A stretch of DNA of 11,284 nucleotides from contig FTLJ01001794.1 in the NCBI GenBank assembly GCA_900155495.1, forward strand, positions 1 through 11,284, in the 5' to 3' direction. Under the pieces are notes generated by a model. It was not told where the DNA came from and did no database searches. It saw nothing but the letters and a program-made list of their open reading frames with translations. The position numbers were made by a program, and so were the translations under genes. This document shows, in pieces, positions 1 to 7,508 of this stretch. Numbering within the stretch: the first letter of the stretch is position 1; the number at the start of each line of letters is the position of its first letter. Origin of the DNA: Porogramme epimiltina. Lineage: Eukaryota > Basidiomycota > Agaricomycetes > Polyporales > Polyporaceae.

Positions 1-123
1 CCACAGAACCCATTGATCCCCTTGGAGCTTAGGGCCGTTGCCCAACCGTTTATCAGTGATCCACCTCTGATCCCACCACCCTGGAACCTTTGACTTAGGG
101 GAGACGCTTCGGCGTAACAACTC
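1..123. other. Left-edge sequence, no gene seen
   Basis: Moderately AT-rich sequence outside the inverted repeat that starts near 124. I see no open frame, RNA gene or repeat partner within the window. Confidence 0.5.
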
Positions 124-432
124 CAATGTCTAATTATGGCCTCTTCTACACTACTAACACTGGCTCAAATAGTGAATTCTATGCATATATGGGCTCTACT
201 TACTATTCTCAGCCTTATTATGACAAACAGCCATGTGATTTATGCCTTACACATTTTTACTGTACTTGCACCTACTACAACTAGCACTATCTAGCACCTT
301 GTGTCCTGAATAAAATATGCTACAATGATGGGAATGACTTGAAACTTGGTGTGTACACTCTTAAGATACTAATCTGAGTGAAACATGTGGAACTGGCTCA
401 CAGCAACCTCATTGATAGTCCCTGCTTGGCTA
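124..432 (+). repeat. Left arm of a long inverted repeat
   Basis: Read forward, this segment matches the reverse complement of 649-958 over its whole length, at very roughly four bases in five by eye. The best-kept stretch runs through TGTCCTGAATAAAATATGCT (right copy reversed around 760-785). Arms of about 310 bp flank a unique spacer of about 215 bp, so a transcript or single strand could fold into a long hairpin. It could be a foldback or MITE-like element, or two head-to-head copies of one dispersed repeat. No transposase-like frame lies inside, and no clean target-site duplication is visible at the outer ends. Confidence 0.85.
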
Positions 433-648
433 TGAGACACATTTATTACAACACCTCAAACATCATCACATTTGCTTTAGTATTCCACAAGCCTCCAATG
501 TGCCTACGGACTTGCAGATTACCTTAATCTATAGAAATGCATCCACAATGATCCTTCCATGTAGTATGCCATGCCTCTAGTCTAGTATTTGACTATTGCA
601 GCTCAGGGCAGTAGGCTATAGTTATAACCTATAGTAAGAAATAGTTAA
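433..648. other. Spacer of the long inverted repeat
   Basis: Unique AT-rich DNA between the arms. The only structure noticed is a short imperfect palindrome around 615-633 (CTATAGTTATAACCTATAG). No coding frame. Confidence 0.5.
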
Positions 649-958
649 TATGGCCAAGCAGGGACTATAAATGAGGCTACTGTGAGCTAGTTTTACATGT
701 TCCATCTAGACTAGCATCTGAGGAGTGTTCATACAAAGTTTGAGATCATTCCCATCACTGTAGCATATTTTATTCAGGACACAAGGTGCTAGATGGTACT
801 AGTTGCAGTAGGTGCAAGTACAGTAAAAATATGTAAGGCATAAATCAGATGGCTGTGTGCCCCAGTAAGGCTGAGAATAGTGAGTAGAGCTCATATGTAC
901 ACAAGAATCATTATTTGGGCCAGTGTTAGTTGTGTGGAAGAGGCTATTATTATACATT
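649..958 (-). repeat. Right arm of the long inverted repeat
   Basis: Reverse-complement partner of 124-432. Many differences between the arms are C/T or G/A transitions scattered along the length, with a few small indels, which points to an old duplication. Similarity fades around 649 on the inner side and about 958-970 on the outer side. Confidence 0.85.
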
Positions 959-1053
959 AAAGCTGTAATGTTTACAAAAGCTTAAAATGAGATTTCTGTA
1001 GTAACTGGGCTTCCCATGAGGCTTCTGTAGGCTCATTATTATCATCATTTGTC

Positions 1054-1351
1054 TATTATAGTAGTTACACAATTTATTTCCCCCACCAGAAGCCAAATTC
1101 CAGAGTGGTAGCCTATGAGGATGGTGCATTGGGTAGTAGTTACAAAACTATCTCAATGCATTGAGATCAAAGAATAATTGACAGATCCATCAAATATTAT
1201 CCAAATTACGTGATTGAACATGCGTGGGAAACTCGAGAAGCACAGCTTTCCAACGCATCTTCAATCACGTGATTTGGTGCAAATCTGACTGAGATATGGG
1301 CATTGAGACACAAAACTGCAAAACATTGAGACAATTTTGTAAGTCACTGTA
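1054..1351. repeat. Direct repeat A, copy 1
   Basis: Begins TTATAGTAGTTACACAATTT and ends AAGTCACTGTA. It matches 2067-2340 in the same orientation, with strong identity along the length. It carries two CACGTGAT/TACGTGAT-type motifs and one copy of the dispersed module on the minus strand (1234-1298). Near its end this copy holds about 23 bp, between two ATTGAGACA motifs, that copy 2 lacks. It could be a solo LTR or non-autonomous element; I found no terminal inverted repeat or target duplication. Confidence 0.85.
1234..1298 (-). repeat. Dispersed 65-bp module, copy 1
   Basis: On the minus strand it reads TATCTCAGTCAG, then TTTGCACCAAAT, then CACGTGATTGAAGATGCGTT, then GGAAAG. The same order of words is found in the copies at 2247, 3243, 6850, 7105 and 7407. 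This copy contains a perfect CACGTG core (1266-1271). Confidence 0.7.
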
Positions 1352-2066
1352 ACACCTGCACTGTAGAGGGGGTCAATAAATGGTAGTTTACATAATTTCC
1401 TAGAGGGAGAGGGCAAGGGAATAATAAGGTATAGGCTATAGTGCATGTTTTGGTAATAGGACATCCAGATTTCTTGTACATCTAGTGTGGCTAAGCACCT
1501 TTTTAACACATTTTGCTATTGCATGCTGAGTTCTCATCTGTTTCCCTTGATTATTTTTCATTTAGTAGGTATAGTATATCCACTTCACTAGAGAGGGTCA
1601 GGGTGATAAACAGCCCTCTCAATTTGTATAGAGAGGCAAGAGACAGGGATATATAAGGCATGCTTGTCTGTTCCTGTACTCTCCCTAGAGGTATTTAGGG
1701 TCCTATATAGGAGATATGGGTGTTGTGGGGGCACTGATAGTGTAGCAGTCTATTGTGCAACTCGATAAGGCTCACACACCAGTGTGCAGAAGCATGAGTT
1801 TAAGCACACCTAGGGACTCAGCTGTCCCTTTCTGCTGGGGGGTTTTAGTGGGCATGGCTGGCCAGATCATGCCGGAGGAGCCCCACATTACTTCTAGAGC
1901 ACGGCTGCACCTGAGGGCTCTGGAAGTGTGTATAAGCACATTTCCTCCCTAGGTTGGTGCTTAAATTGCAGGGTTTTAATCCCTTGTAAAAAGTAGTACA
2001 TGAAAGGTAGCATGTAACCTGCCTGGAATGCTCCTGCTATAGACTTAATAGTGCTACCATTAGCCT
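1352..2066. other. AT-rich interval without recognisable gene
   Basis: Unique sequence between the two copies of direct repeat A. A 65-codon open stretch at 1755-1952 (+) shows no family resemblance and could be chance. No RNA gene or further repeat recognised. Confidence 0.45.
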
Positions 2067-2340
2067 GTTATAGTAGTTACACAATTTATTTCCCCCACTA
2101 GAAGCAAAATTCCAGAGTGGTAGCCCATGAGGATGGTGCATTAGGTAGCAGTTACAAACCTGTCTCAATGCACTAAGATCAAAGAATAATTGACAGATCC
2201 ATCAAATCTTATTCAAATTACGTGATTTAAAACACGTGGGAGACCCAAGAGGCACAGCTTTCCAGCACATCTTCAATCATGTGATTTGGTGCAAATCTGA
2301 CCGAGATACGGGCGTTGAGACAGTTTTGTAAGTCACTGTA
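2067..2340. repeat. Direct repeat A, copy 2
   Basis: Second copy of the element at 1054-1351, starting TTATAGTAGTTACACAATTT and ending AGTCACTGTA. Relative to copy 1 it lacks one of the two ATTGAGACA words and the bases between, as expected from slippage or recombination between short repeats. The copies start about 1,013 bp apart. Confidence 0.85.
2247..2309 (-). repeat. Dispersed 65-bp module, copy 2
   Basis: Minus-strand reading TATCTCGGTCAG, TTTGCACCAAAT, CATGATTGAAGATGTGCT. It lies inside direct repeat A copy 2 and is therefore not independent of copy 1. Confidence 0.65.
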
Positions 2341-2886
2341 GGTGTGAATTTTAATAGCTAGGCAATGCAGCTTAGGGAGATAAAAACTGCTCAGCAGGGA
2401 GTGAGATATTAGGCTAGGAAAGTGGCTGTGGCTGAGAGTGGCTAAGGGTGGCTGAGCCATCAGTACAGATCCTACATAGTAAATGTATACTCCTCATCTA
2501 AACAATTGTGCACCCCATGAATGTAATGATATGGAACAACATTTCAAAAGGAAAACAGAGGAGATAGTATCCCCTGCCATACCCACAGGCCACCCATAAG
2601 GAGCACATAGCTTATTTTAGGAACACATGGTCCAATTTGTGTGTAAAAGAATTAATTCTGTAGATATTCCTTATAACTTTTCAATGCATCCTTTGTTGAA
2701 TTATTGTGACATCATTTGGTGGACATACTGACTATATACCACCTACTACTATAGTATCTCTTGACAGCAGTTTACTCATAGAACCTTGCACATAGTGAGA
2801 GTACAATTAGAATTGCATTAGCACTATGTACTAGTACATGTTTATAAAGAATTCCATGAAAAACAATGGAGGGGAAGGGGAGATAG
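2341..2886. other. AT-rich interval without recognisable gene
   Basis: No convincing coding frame. Minus-strand open stretches at 2227-2460 and from 2772 have biased, low-information translations. A weak copy of the dispersed module may lie at 2676-2737. Confidence 0.4.
2676..2737 (-). repeat. Dispersed module, weak copy
   Basis: The minus strand reads TATAGTCAGTATGTC, CACCAAATGATGTCA, then, after a longer gap than usual, GGATGCATTGAAAAG. Word order fits the module, but the spacing differs by about 12 bp. Confidence 0.4.
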
Positions 2887-2915
2887 TGTGCTTGCTGTGA
2901 AGGACAGCAAGCATA
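2887..2915. other. Perfect short hairpin
   Basis: TGCTTGCTGT (2889-2898) and ACAGCAAGCA (2904-2913) are perfect reverse complements around a 5-nt loop GAAGG; two further pairs (one G-T) extend the stem. Function unknown. No T-run follows. Confidence 0.7.
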
Positions 2916-3159
2916 AGGGGGTGGGGCAGTGGGCACACAGGCAAGCACACTAGCGGGGTGGTGAGCATGCAGGTGAGAATGACATAGATAGCCAAGGATG
3001 CTGATATCATATGTCACAGGCAGGGAACACCAAGCCTTGGTTAGCATTATAGAAAGCACTGGGGGACTTGGGCTAGAAGGGTGTGAGGGGGTATTTTCTT
3101 AGAGGGAAAGTGCTAGAAATTATTTAGAGAGCTATTGGGAGTTGGTGTGTATAGGGGGA
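2916..3159. other. G-rich interval without recognisable gene
   Basis: Plus strand enriched in G and A. The minus-strand open stretch across 2772-3059 gives a His/Pro/Leu-rich translation typical of the complement of G-rich DNA, and I do not support it as a gene. Confidence 0.35.
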
Positions 3160-3232
3160 ACAAGCTTCATTAGCTTGTCACACCCAGGGGGGCATAGCAA
3201 GATAAGGGAGCTTGATCATTGTGATGATCAAG
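3160..3232. other. Two adjacent perfect hairpins
   Basis: ACAAGCT (3160-3166) pairs with AGCTTGT (3172-3178) around TCATT. CTTGATCAT (3211-3219) pairs with ATGATCAAG (3224-3232) around TGTG. Both sit just upstream of the dispersed-module copy at 3243. Possibly the end structure of a decayed repeat. Confidence 0.6.
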
Positions 3233-3242
3233 TGGTTTTAGC

Positions 3243-3335
3243 TATATCTCTGTCAGTTCTTCTTTGAATATCATGATTATAAGTGCATGTGGGAGGGTAC
3301 AGTAGGGGCTTTGTGAGAAGGGTATGTTACTGTGG
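3243..3335 (+). repeat. Dispersed module, copy 3 (extended)
   Basis: Reads TATATCTCTGTCAGTTCTTC, then ATCATGATTATAAGTGCAT, then GGGAGGGTACAGTAGGGGCT. It matches 7407-7500 beyond the core, through the AGAAGGGTATGTTACTGTGG end, so these two copies derive from a longer common element of at least about 95 bp. Confidence 0.7.
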
Positions 3336-3402
3336 TTATGCTTATTCAATTACAGTTAATTCCCTGTTCAGACTTGGGGGGGAGTGAGCTATGTTTAGCA
3401 AG

Positions 3403-3460
3403 AACAATTAATGAGGTTTAGGGAGGTGGGTGCTAGTGATATTCTTAAGGCAGAAGTTTT
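3403..3460 (+). repeat. Inverted repeat, left arm
   Basis: Reverse complement reads AACTTCTGCCTTAAG, then ATCACTAGCACCCACCTCCC, matching 3631-3690 with a few substitutions. The arms are about 58 bp around a 170-bp centre. A small foldback element is possible; no frame lies inside. Confidence 0.7.
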
Positions 3461-3630
3461 ATATTGGGAGGCTGTTGTCAAAATTGTATATTTTGTACTA
3501 GTATGCTCACTAATCCCGCTGGTGCTCATAACCCATCTGTGACATAAGCTTGACTATATCATGATATTGAAGTGGACACCCTTTACAAACCTATGTGTGT
3601 AACTTCTCTCTAGTCAAGTTATCTTTTACA

Positions 3631-3690
3631 CACAACTTCCACCTTAAGGACATTACTAGCACCTACCTCCCTAAACCCATCCTTGTTTTA
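3631..3690 (-). repeat. Inverted repeat, right arm
   Basis: Partner of 3403-3460. Reads AACTTCCACCTTAAGG, then CATTACTAGCACCTACCTCC, then CTAAACCCAT. Similarity stops abruptly inside AACTTC on the inner side. Confidence 0.7.
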
Positions 3691-4330
3691 CAAGAACTTG
3701 GTGAAACTTGAAGGCATGCAACCTCTATGCATATCTGAACTTCTTTGGCTAGTGCCATGTTGGCTAAATGCATTGAGTAGCGTGTGGGGGTAGCGTGTGG
3801 GGGTAGCACTCACTGCTTAAGTATCATCATCTTCTATAACACATTTGCTCTCTTGAAGAGGGCATGTGTGTTGGATAATAGTAGAGGTATCCTGCTATAA
3901 AGGAACTGTTAGTTAAGATCATGTGACTGTTATGGATGTGTATACATTCAACATAAGCATGTTGATCATTGAGCATACCTTGCACATTCTCCTACTTTTG
4001 CTACTATTTGGTATATAAGGTTGGATATACTGCTTTGCACTTCTTAAGTGATGCATTGCACTAGTTCTAAGCTTTTATGATGGACTGTGATCCTATAATT
4101 CTGATTGATGATACACTTCTGATGATTATATACTTTTGAAGTGATGTGCAATGCTTTGCAAGGCCTTTGTAGGATTTCTTGCATGTTTTAAGTGCACAGT
4201 GGTAGCTTATGATGCACCTTTAGCATGACATTAGCTTAATCCAGTACTCACATGAGATAGATGGCTTCCCTTTGTACAGTTGCATCTACTAGGGGGTCAC
4301 AGGTATCCTCAACATCAGCAAAGAGCATGA
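3691..4330. other. AT-rich interval, only a short tandem repeat
   Basis: No gene seen. The one feature is a 13-bp unit TAGCGTGTGGGGG repeated twice plus a partial third at 3778-3807. Confidence 0.45.
3778..3807. repeat. 13-bp tandem repeat, 2.3 units
   Basis: Exact unit TAGCGTGTGGGGG at 3778-3790 and 3791-3803, followed by TAGC. Typical slippage-type minisatellite seed. Confidence 0.85.
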
Positions 4331-4336
4331 CTCTCT

Positions 4337-4545
4337 AAGACACTCTAAGCCTAACACATTTGTGTCTTGCCCATTCTACCCTTAGTGTCTTACCCAAGAC
4401 ATTTCATCTTGCAAGGTCTTACCTTTTATGTTTTAGAAGGCCTCTTCATGTCTTGTAGGGTTTTGCTCAAGACATATAGTCTTATGAAATCTCCTCTAAG
4501 ATGTATACCTAAGACTGGTAGCATCTCCAAGACCAATCTCAAGAC
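4337..4545. repeat. Cluster of AAGAC/GTCTT pentamers
   Basis: Eleven copies of AAGAC or its complement GTCTT occur in 209 bp, starting at 4337, 4364, 4387, 4396, 4416, 4450, 4469, 4479, 4511, 4529 and 4541. Fewer than one would be expected by chance in random DNA. Spacing is irregular (about 9-34 bp) and both orientations are used. It could be a decayed tandem array or a cluster of protein-binding sites. An 87-codon open stretch (4367-4630, +) runs through it but looks like a by-product. Confidence 0.6.
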
Positions 4546-4561
4546 CTATATTATACTAGGC

Positions 4562-4640
4562 CAAAAAATGAAAAAGAGGCACCAACAGGAATTAAACTCA
4601 AGGATCACACTACCTGCTAGTGCTACTTGATTCTCTGGCA
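4562..4640 (-). other. tRNA-like (SINE-like) sequence
   Basis: On the minus strand, a degenerate box A-like region (RC of 4626-4640) is followed 43 nt later by a box B-like GTTTAATTCC (RC of 4588-4597). Between them CACTA/TAGTG (4608-4622) can form an anticodon-like stem. A T-run on the minus strand (RC of 4562-4577) follows box B and could end pol III transcription. Acceptor and T stems do not pair well, so this is not a working tRNA; a tRNA-derived SINE head or a pseudogene fits better. Confidence 0.4.
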
Positions 4641-4686
4641 CAAGGAGGTGGCAGCAGATGGCAGCCTGTAAATTATCCTCCCTAGC

Positions 4687-4962
4687 CTATAGGAGCGGGG
4701 ACACAACTACAGCCACATCCTCTTCAGGTGCAAGTGGTACACATGACACTTTTGCATGGTGCACTGGGAGTTGCTCCTCTGTGAGCTCAACCTGTTCCCC
4801 ATCATCATCAAATTCCTTACAGATAACCCAATGTACTTGAGGACTGTCCACTGCCTGCACATGAACTATGGCAGCCACATATCCTCCCTGGGATACACCT
4901 AGACATCTGCTGTAAGGTGCACCTGTACTGGGGTGCCATAGTATGACATGTTGTAAGCACAT
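4687..4962 (-). CDS. Unidentified protein-like frame, 91 codons
   Basis: Open minus-strand frame from ATG (4962) to TAG (4687). Unlike most frames here, the translation has balanced composition: a hydrophobic GYVAAIVHVQAV segment near residue 30, then HWVICKEFDDDGEQVELTEE near residues 43-62, ending in acidic and Val-rich sequence. The aromatic/acidic FDDDGE pattern is reminiscent of small beta-barrel (Tudor/SH3-like) modules, but that is a guess. Just 5' of it another frame (YNMSYYGTPVQVHLTADV) also looks coding, so this may be an exon or the frameshifted end of a larger decayed gene. No splice sites convincingly join them. Upstream lies a G-rich repeat (4980-5000 on the other strand). I do not recognise the family. 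Confidence 0.35.
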   Translation of the reverse strand: MCLQHVILWHPSTGAPYSRCLGVSQGGYVAAIVHVQAVDSPQVHWVICKEFDDDGEQVELTEEQLPVHHAKVSCVPLAPEEDVAVVVSPLL

Positions 4963-4979
4963 TGGGCATACCCTACCTC

Positions 4980-5009
4980 TGACCCCTGACCCCTGACCCC
5001 TACCCCCTG
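4980..5009. repeat. TGACCCC tandem repeat
   Basis: TGACCCC three times at 4980-5000, followed by a TACCCCC variant. The minus strand is GGGGTCA-rich. It resembles telomere-type repeats only superficially: the usual fungal TTAGGG is absent. Confidence 0.8.
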
Positions 5010-5210
5010 TAATTTTGTTTTCCCCCCTTGAACTTGTTTTCCTCCTCCCCTTCCCCAGGCTTCCCCGTTTCAGTCAGCGCCTTGAGCCCAAAATACCTAG
5101 ACACACTTTTTATTTAGCTGCTACCTATATAGTACAGCCTCACCCACTCTGGCTACATTATGGGACCTCATGTATGCGCAAAACAAGGATATAATAGACC
5201 CCTTTGAACC
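5010..5210. other. Interval without recognisable gene
   Basis: Pyrimidine-rich start (5010-5070), then ordinary AT-rich sequence. Nothing recognised. Confidence 0.4.
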
Positions 5211-5290
5211 AAAAAAACAGGAATTAAACTAGTGATCTTGTGCATTTCCACATGCCTAGCAATGTCCTAACATCATTAACCACTATGCCA
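5211..5290 (-). other. tRNA-like sequence, box A and box B
   Basis: Minus strand: TGGCATAGTGGTTAATG (RC of 5274-5290) matches the box A pattern TRGYNNAnnGG well. Box B-like GTTTAATTCC (RC of 5220-5229) follows 61 nt after box A starts, and seven T residues (RC of 5211-5217) come right after, as a pol III terminator would. The spacing suits a long-variable-arm tRNA or a SINE head. Stems are not intact. It shares the AGTTTAATTCCTG end and T-run with 4562-4640, in the same orientation. Confidence 0.5.
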
Positions 5291-5867
5291 ATAGTCCTTT
5301 AATATATATACACTCCCAATAGGCTATATACATCCTTTTCTTCATTTTGCTGATGAACAAATTGCAGCACCACACCCAATGCTTCTTTGCTGACATCTGC
5401 ACATTTCAAAGGGCAATGTACAATATTTGCATTCTCTATACTGTGCCTGCATTCAGAGCAGATGATGTGACCTAGAGCTTATGTGAGGGTTGTCCTGAGG
5501 ATTTAAGAGCTTTTGATTACTTACCACACCAGAATGTGTTTAGTCTTGAATGATGATCTAACTGGAGATATTACAATTAATGAGGTACAAAGTTAATCGT
5601 TCTTTATGGGCCGAGCTCCCAGCCAGACATGTGACACGCTTCATCCATCTGCCGTGGGAAAAATTTCAATCTCAGCTTACCTTTCACTAGCACAGCCACA
5701 TCAAACACCACAGAATTTACTTACCTTTGGAACCCCATGCTCTGGTTAGGGTCCCCACCTAGGGTTAGACAAGCGCTAGGTTGACCTCACACACTACCAC
5801 ACCCCCACTGGGTGCTACACCCTCTATGCTGCCTATTAGGTCCTCCACACTGTGTCTAGATGTCTGC
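5291..5867. other. AT-rich interval without recognisable gene
   Basis: No coding frame of note and no repeat partner found in the window. Confidence 0.4.
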
Positions 5868-6060
5868 TCACTGCCCACTAGCATCTATTTAGTGCAGGTG
5901 GCTATGCAATGCCTTTAATAGGCTCTTTATAGCTACACTAGTGCTCATTAGCTTCCATAGCGGGCGCTACTGCTCATAGGTGGCTGTGGGTTGCCTCAAA
6001 TAGGCTGCTCACCATGTTTTGACCCTTGCTCACTGTCTATGGGCGTCTAATACAGTTATA
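5868..6060. repeat. Degenerate repeat array
   Basis: AGGTGGCTATGCAATGCC (from 5896) recurs as AGGTGGCTGTGGGTTGCC (from 5978), both followed by a variant of TAATAGGCT, 82 bp apart. TGCTCACTGCCCACTAGC (from 5871) recurs as TGCTCACTGTCTATGGGC (from 6028). TGCTCA also starts segments at 5943, 5971 and 6016. An old, eroded tandem duplication is likely. Confidence 0.5.
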
Positions 6061-6482
6061 AGGGGCAGCAGTTGTAATGGCAAGTAAATAGCTTGTAATA
6101 AGTGTCCATAACATAGGAGAGCATGAAAAAATGAAAATGTAGAGGGGCTGAATGGGATTGTAGATGTGGTTGTTAGAATGGTGTACGATGACTAGTTAAG
6201 GAGTTATAAGCTAAACAAGATTGAGATCAAAAGTAGTGTATTTTAGTATTTAAGAGGAGGCAAGATAGGAAAGAGGTGACTATTATACCCTAATTAGATG
6301 GAGATAGTGATGTGTTAGCATGTGCAAAAGATTTGGACTCAATAGCTACAATGGTTCTTCTTATATCAGTCAAACACTGGTTATTAAAACATGTGACCAC
6401 AGCTTAAAACATACACATTTTCGGAATTCTGACATATTCAGCAGTGAGGTATGGTGAATGTGACATGTAGGATAAAAGCCAC
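6061..6482. other. AT-rich interval without recognisable gene
   Basis: No coding frame or RNA gene recognised. A doubtful, partial module copy (TATATCAGTCA) begins near 6363. Confidence 0.4.
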
Positions 6483-6544
6483 AAGGAGGGGCTTCAATTT
6501 GAACACACTACCATGTCATTTGGTCAAGTATTGAGGTTATAACA
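6483..6544 (-). repeat. Dispersed module, weak copy
   Basis: The minus strand reads GTTATAACCTCAATACTTG, ACCAAATGACATGG, then TTCAAATTGAAGCCCCT. Word order and length fit the module. Confidence 0.5.
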
Positions 6545-6706
6545 AGGGAGACAAGTGTGTGTTATGAGAATGTGATCATATTGCCTAGATTGGCAGGTAA
6601 TCAGTCACTTGTCACATATTGTCACTAAATGTGGTAGATTAGGCTATGGTGTGTGCAGTTTTGCCTCCCTCGAGGAGATCAATATATCATATGAAAGGGG
6701 CTGTAA

Positions 6707-6762
6707 AGGGCTTTCCAATGAGGGTATTCGCATAGTGATTGAGTAAGAACTGATGTTATAAC
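6707..6762 (-). repeat. Dispersed module, weak copy
   Basis: The minus strand reads ATCAGTTCTTACTCAATCAC, then TATGCGAATACCCTCATTGG, then AAAGCCC. It aligns best to the copy at 6850-6918. Confidence 0.45.
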
Positions 6763-6842
6763 ATTATAAACAGTGTGGGAATACACACAGATTGGGAGAT
6801 TGCGCTCGATTGGGGATGCACAGCCACCCACTAAGCGACGGG

Positions 6843-6947
6843 TAGGGAAGCGCTAAACGAGCACTTCAAAACGCACCTGGGATCATGTGATTTGGTCAAG
6901 AACTCGCAAAGTTATAGCATAAACAGTATTTCTTATTGCCTAACTAA
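6843..6947 (-). repeat. Palindromic element, left arm (module copy 4)
   Basis: The reverse complement reads TTAGGCAATAAG, GCTATAACTTTGCGAG, TTCTTGACCAAATCACATGA, AGGTGCGTTTTGAAGTGCTC, TTTAGCGCTT, and matches 7058-7180 read forward. The dispersed module proper is 6850-6918. The arms flank a centre (6948-7057) with a coding-like segment. Confidence 0.7.
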
Positions 6948-6969
6948 TAGAGTTCTAGATTTTCGATTA

Positions 6970-7053
6970 GTTGGGTGCGAAGACGAAATTCTTGTCGACA
7001 TCCCTCCGCGTCAACATGGAGTGTACCTGAAAGTGGAGCTGGGATAGCAAAAC
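6970..7053 (+). other. Coding-like core of the palindromic element
   Basis: The frame from 6970 reads VGCEDEILVDIPPRQHGVYL, then KVELG and a stop (TAG, 7051-7053); it stays open upstream to at least 6925. The part 6981-7030 recurs in inverted orientation at 8781-8830 with about five differences in 48 bases, four of them transitions. Both copies keep the peptide pattern DEIxVDxPPRxHGVYL. I do not recognise the family. It may be a fragment of a longer protein carried in the repeat, or simply conserved repeat DNA that happens to be open. Confidence 0.45.
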
Positions 7054-7057
7054 CTGG

Positions 7058-7180
7058 TCCTAATAAGGCAATTCTATAATAAACAGCCAATAGAACACAT
7101 TTTGGCTATAACTCAGTCATTTCTTTACCAAATAAGTTTGTTCTGGGCGCATTTTGAAGGGCTTGGCTAGCGCTATTTTT
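7058..7180 (+). repeat. Palindromic element, right arm (module copy 5)
   Basis: Reads TAAGGCAATTCTA, GGCTATAACTCAGTCATTTC, TTTACCAAATAAG, GGGCGCATTTTGAAGGGCTT, GGCTAGCGCTA. It pairs with 6843-6947 and carries about 20 extra bases between AATTC and GGCTATAAC. The module proper is 7105-7174. Confidence 0.7.
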
Positions 7181-7406
7181 GGATCACATGATCTGGTAGG
7201 TTTGATTATGTGGTGTGATGTCATTTCCCTTTTGGGGGTGCATTCCCCTTACAAACAATACTATATAGGGCATGTTCTATACTTTTAGGGAGCTATTAGT
7301 CAGGAGAACCCAATGGGAATGTTTGTATGTTTGGGCACTTATTTGTGACATAAGCGCTGATGCAGATGCCTTATAAGGTGCAGCAACTAATGAGTAATGT
7401 TTTAGA
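7181..7406. other. Interval without recognisable gene
   Basis: AT-rich. A very doubtful module-like word series (AGTCAG, ACCCAATGGGAATG) lies at 7276-7330. No coding frame. Confidence 0.35.
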
Positions 7407-7500
7407 TGTATCTCTGCCAGTTCTACACCAAATGTTATGATCTTAGGTGCATTTGGAAGGGTGCAGCAGGGGCTATGTCAGAAAGCTATGTGACAGTGGC
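7407..7500 (+). repeat. Dispersed module, copy 6 (extended)
   Basis: Reads TGTATCTCTGCCAGTTCTAC, ACCAAATGTTATGATCTTAG, GTGCATTTGGAAGGGTGC, AGCAGGGGCTATGTCAGAAA. It aligns to 3243-3335 over the whole length. The 83-codon open stretch that starts here (7406-7657) is mostly repeat DNA and is not called as a gene. Confidence 0.75.
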
Positions 7501-7508
7501 TGGGTCTT

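Noticed and set aside
2772..3059. 95-codon minus-strand open frame
   Set aside because: His/Pro/Cys/Leu-rich translation of G-rich DNA, no family pattern, with a perfect hairpin inside.
3176..3335. TGTCACACCC as the start of an LTR
   Set aside because: No matching end, second copy, primer-binding site or reverse transcriptase frame was found in the window.
4980..5009. Telomere-like repeat
   Set aside because: TGACCCC differs from the usual fungal CCCTAA, has only three units, and lies inside the window.
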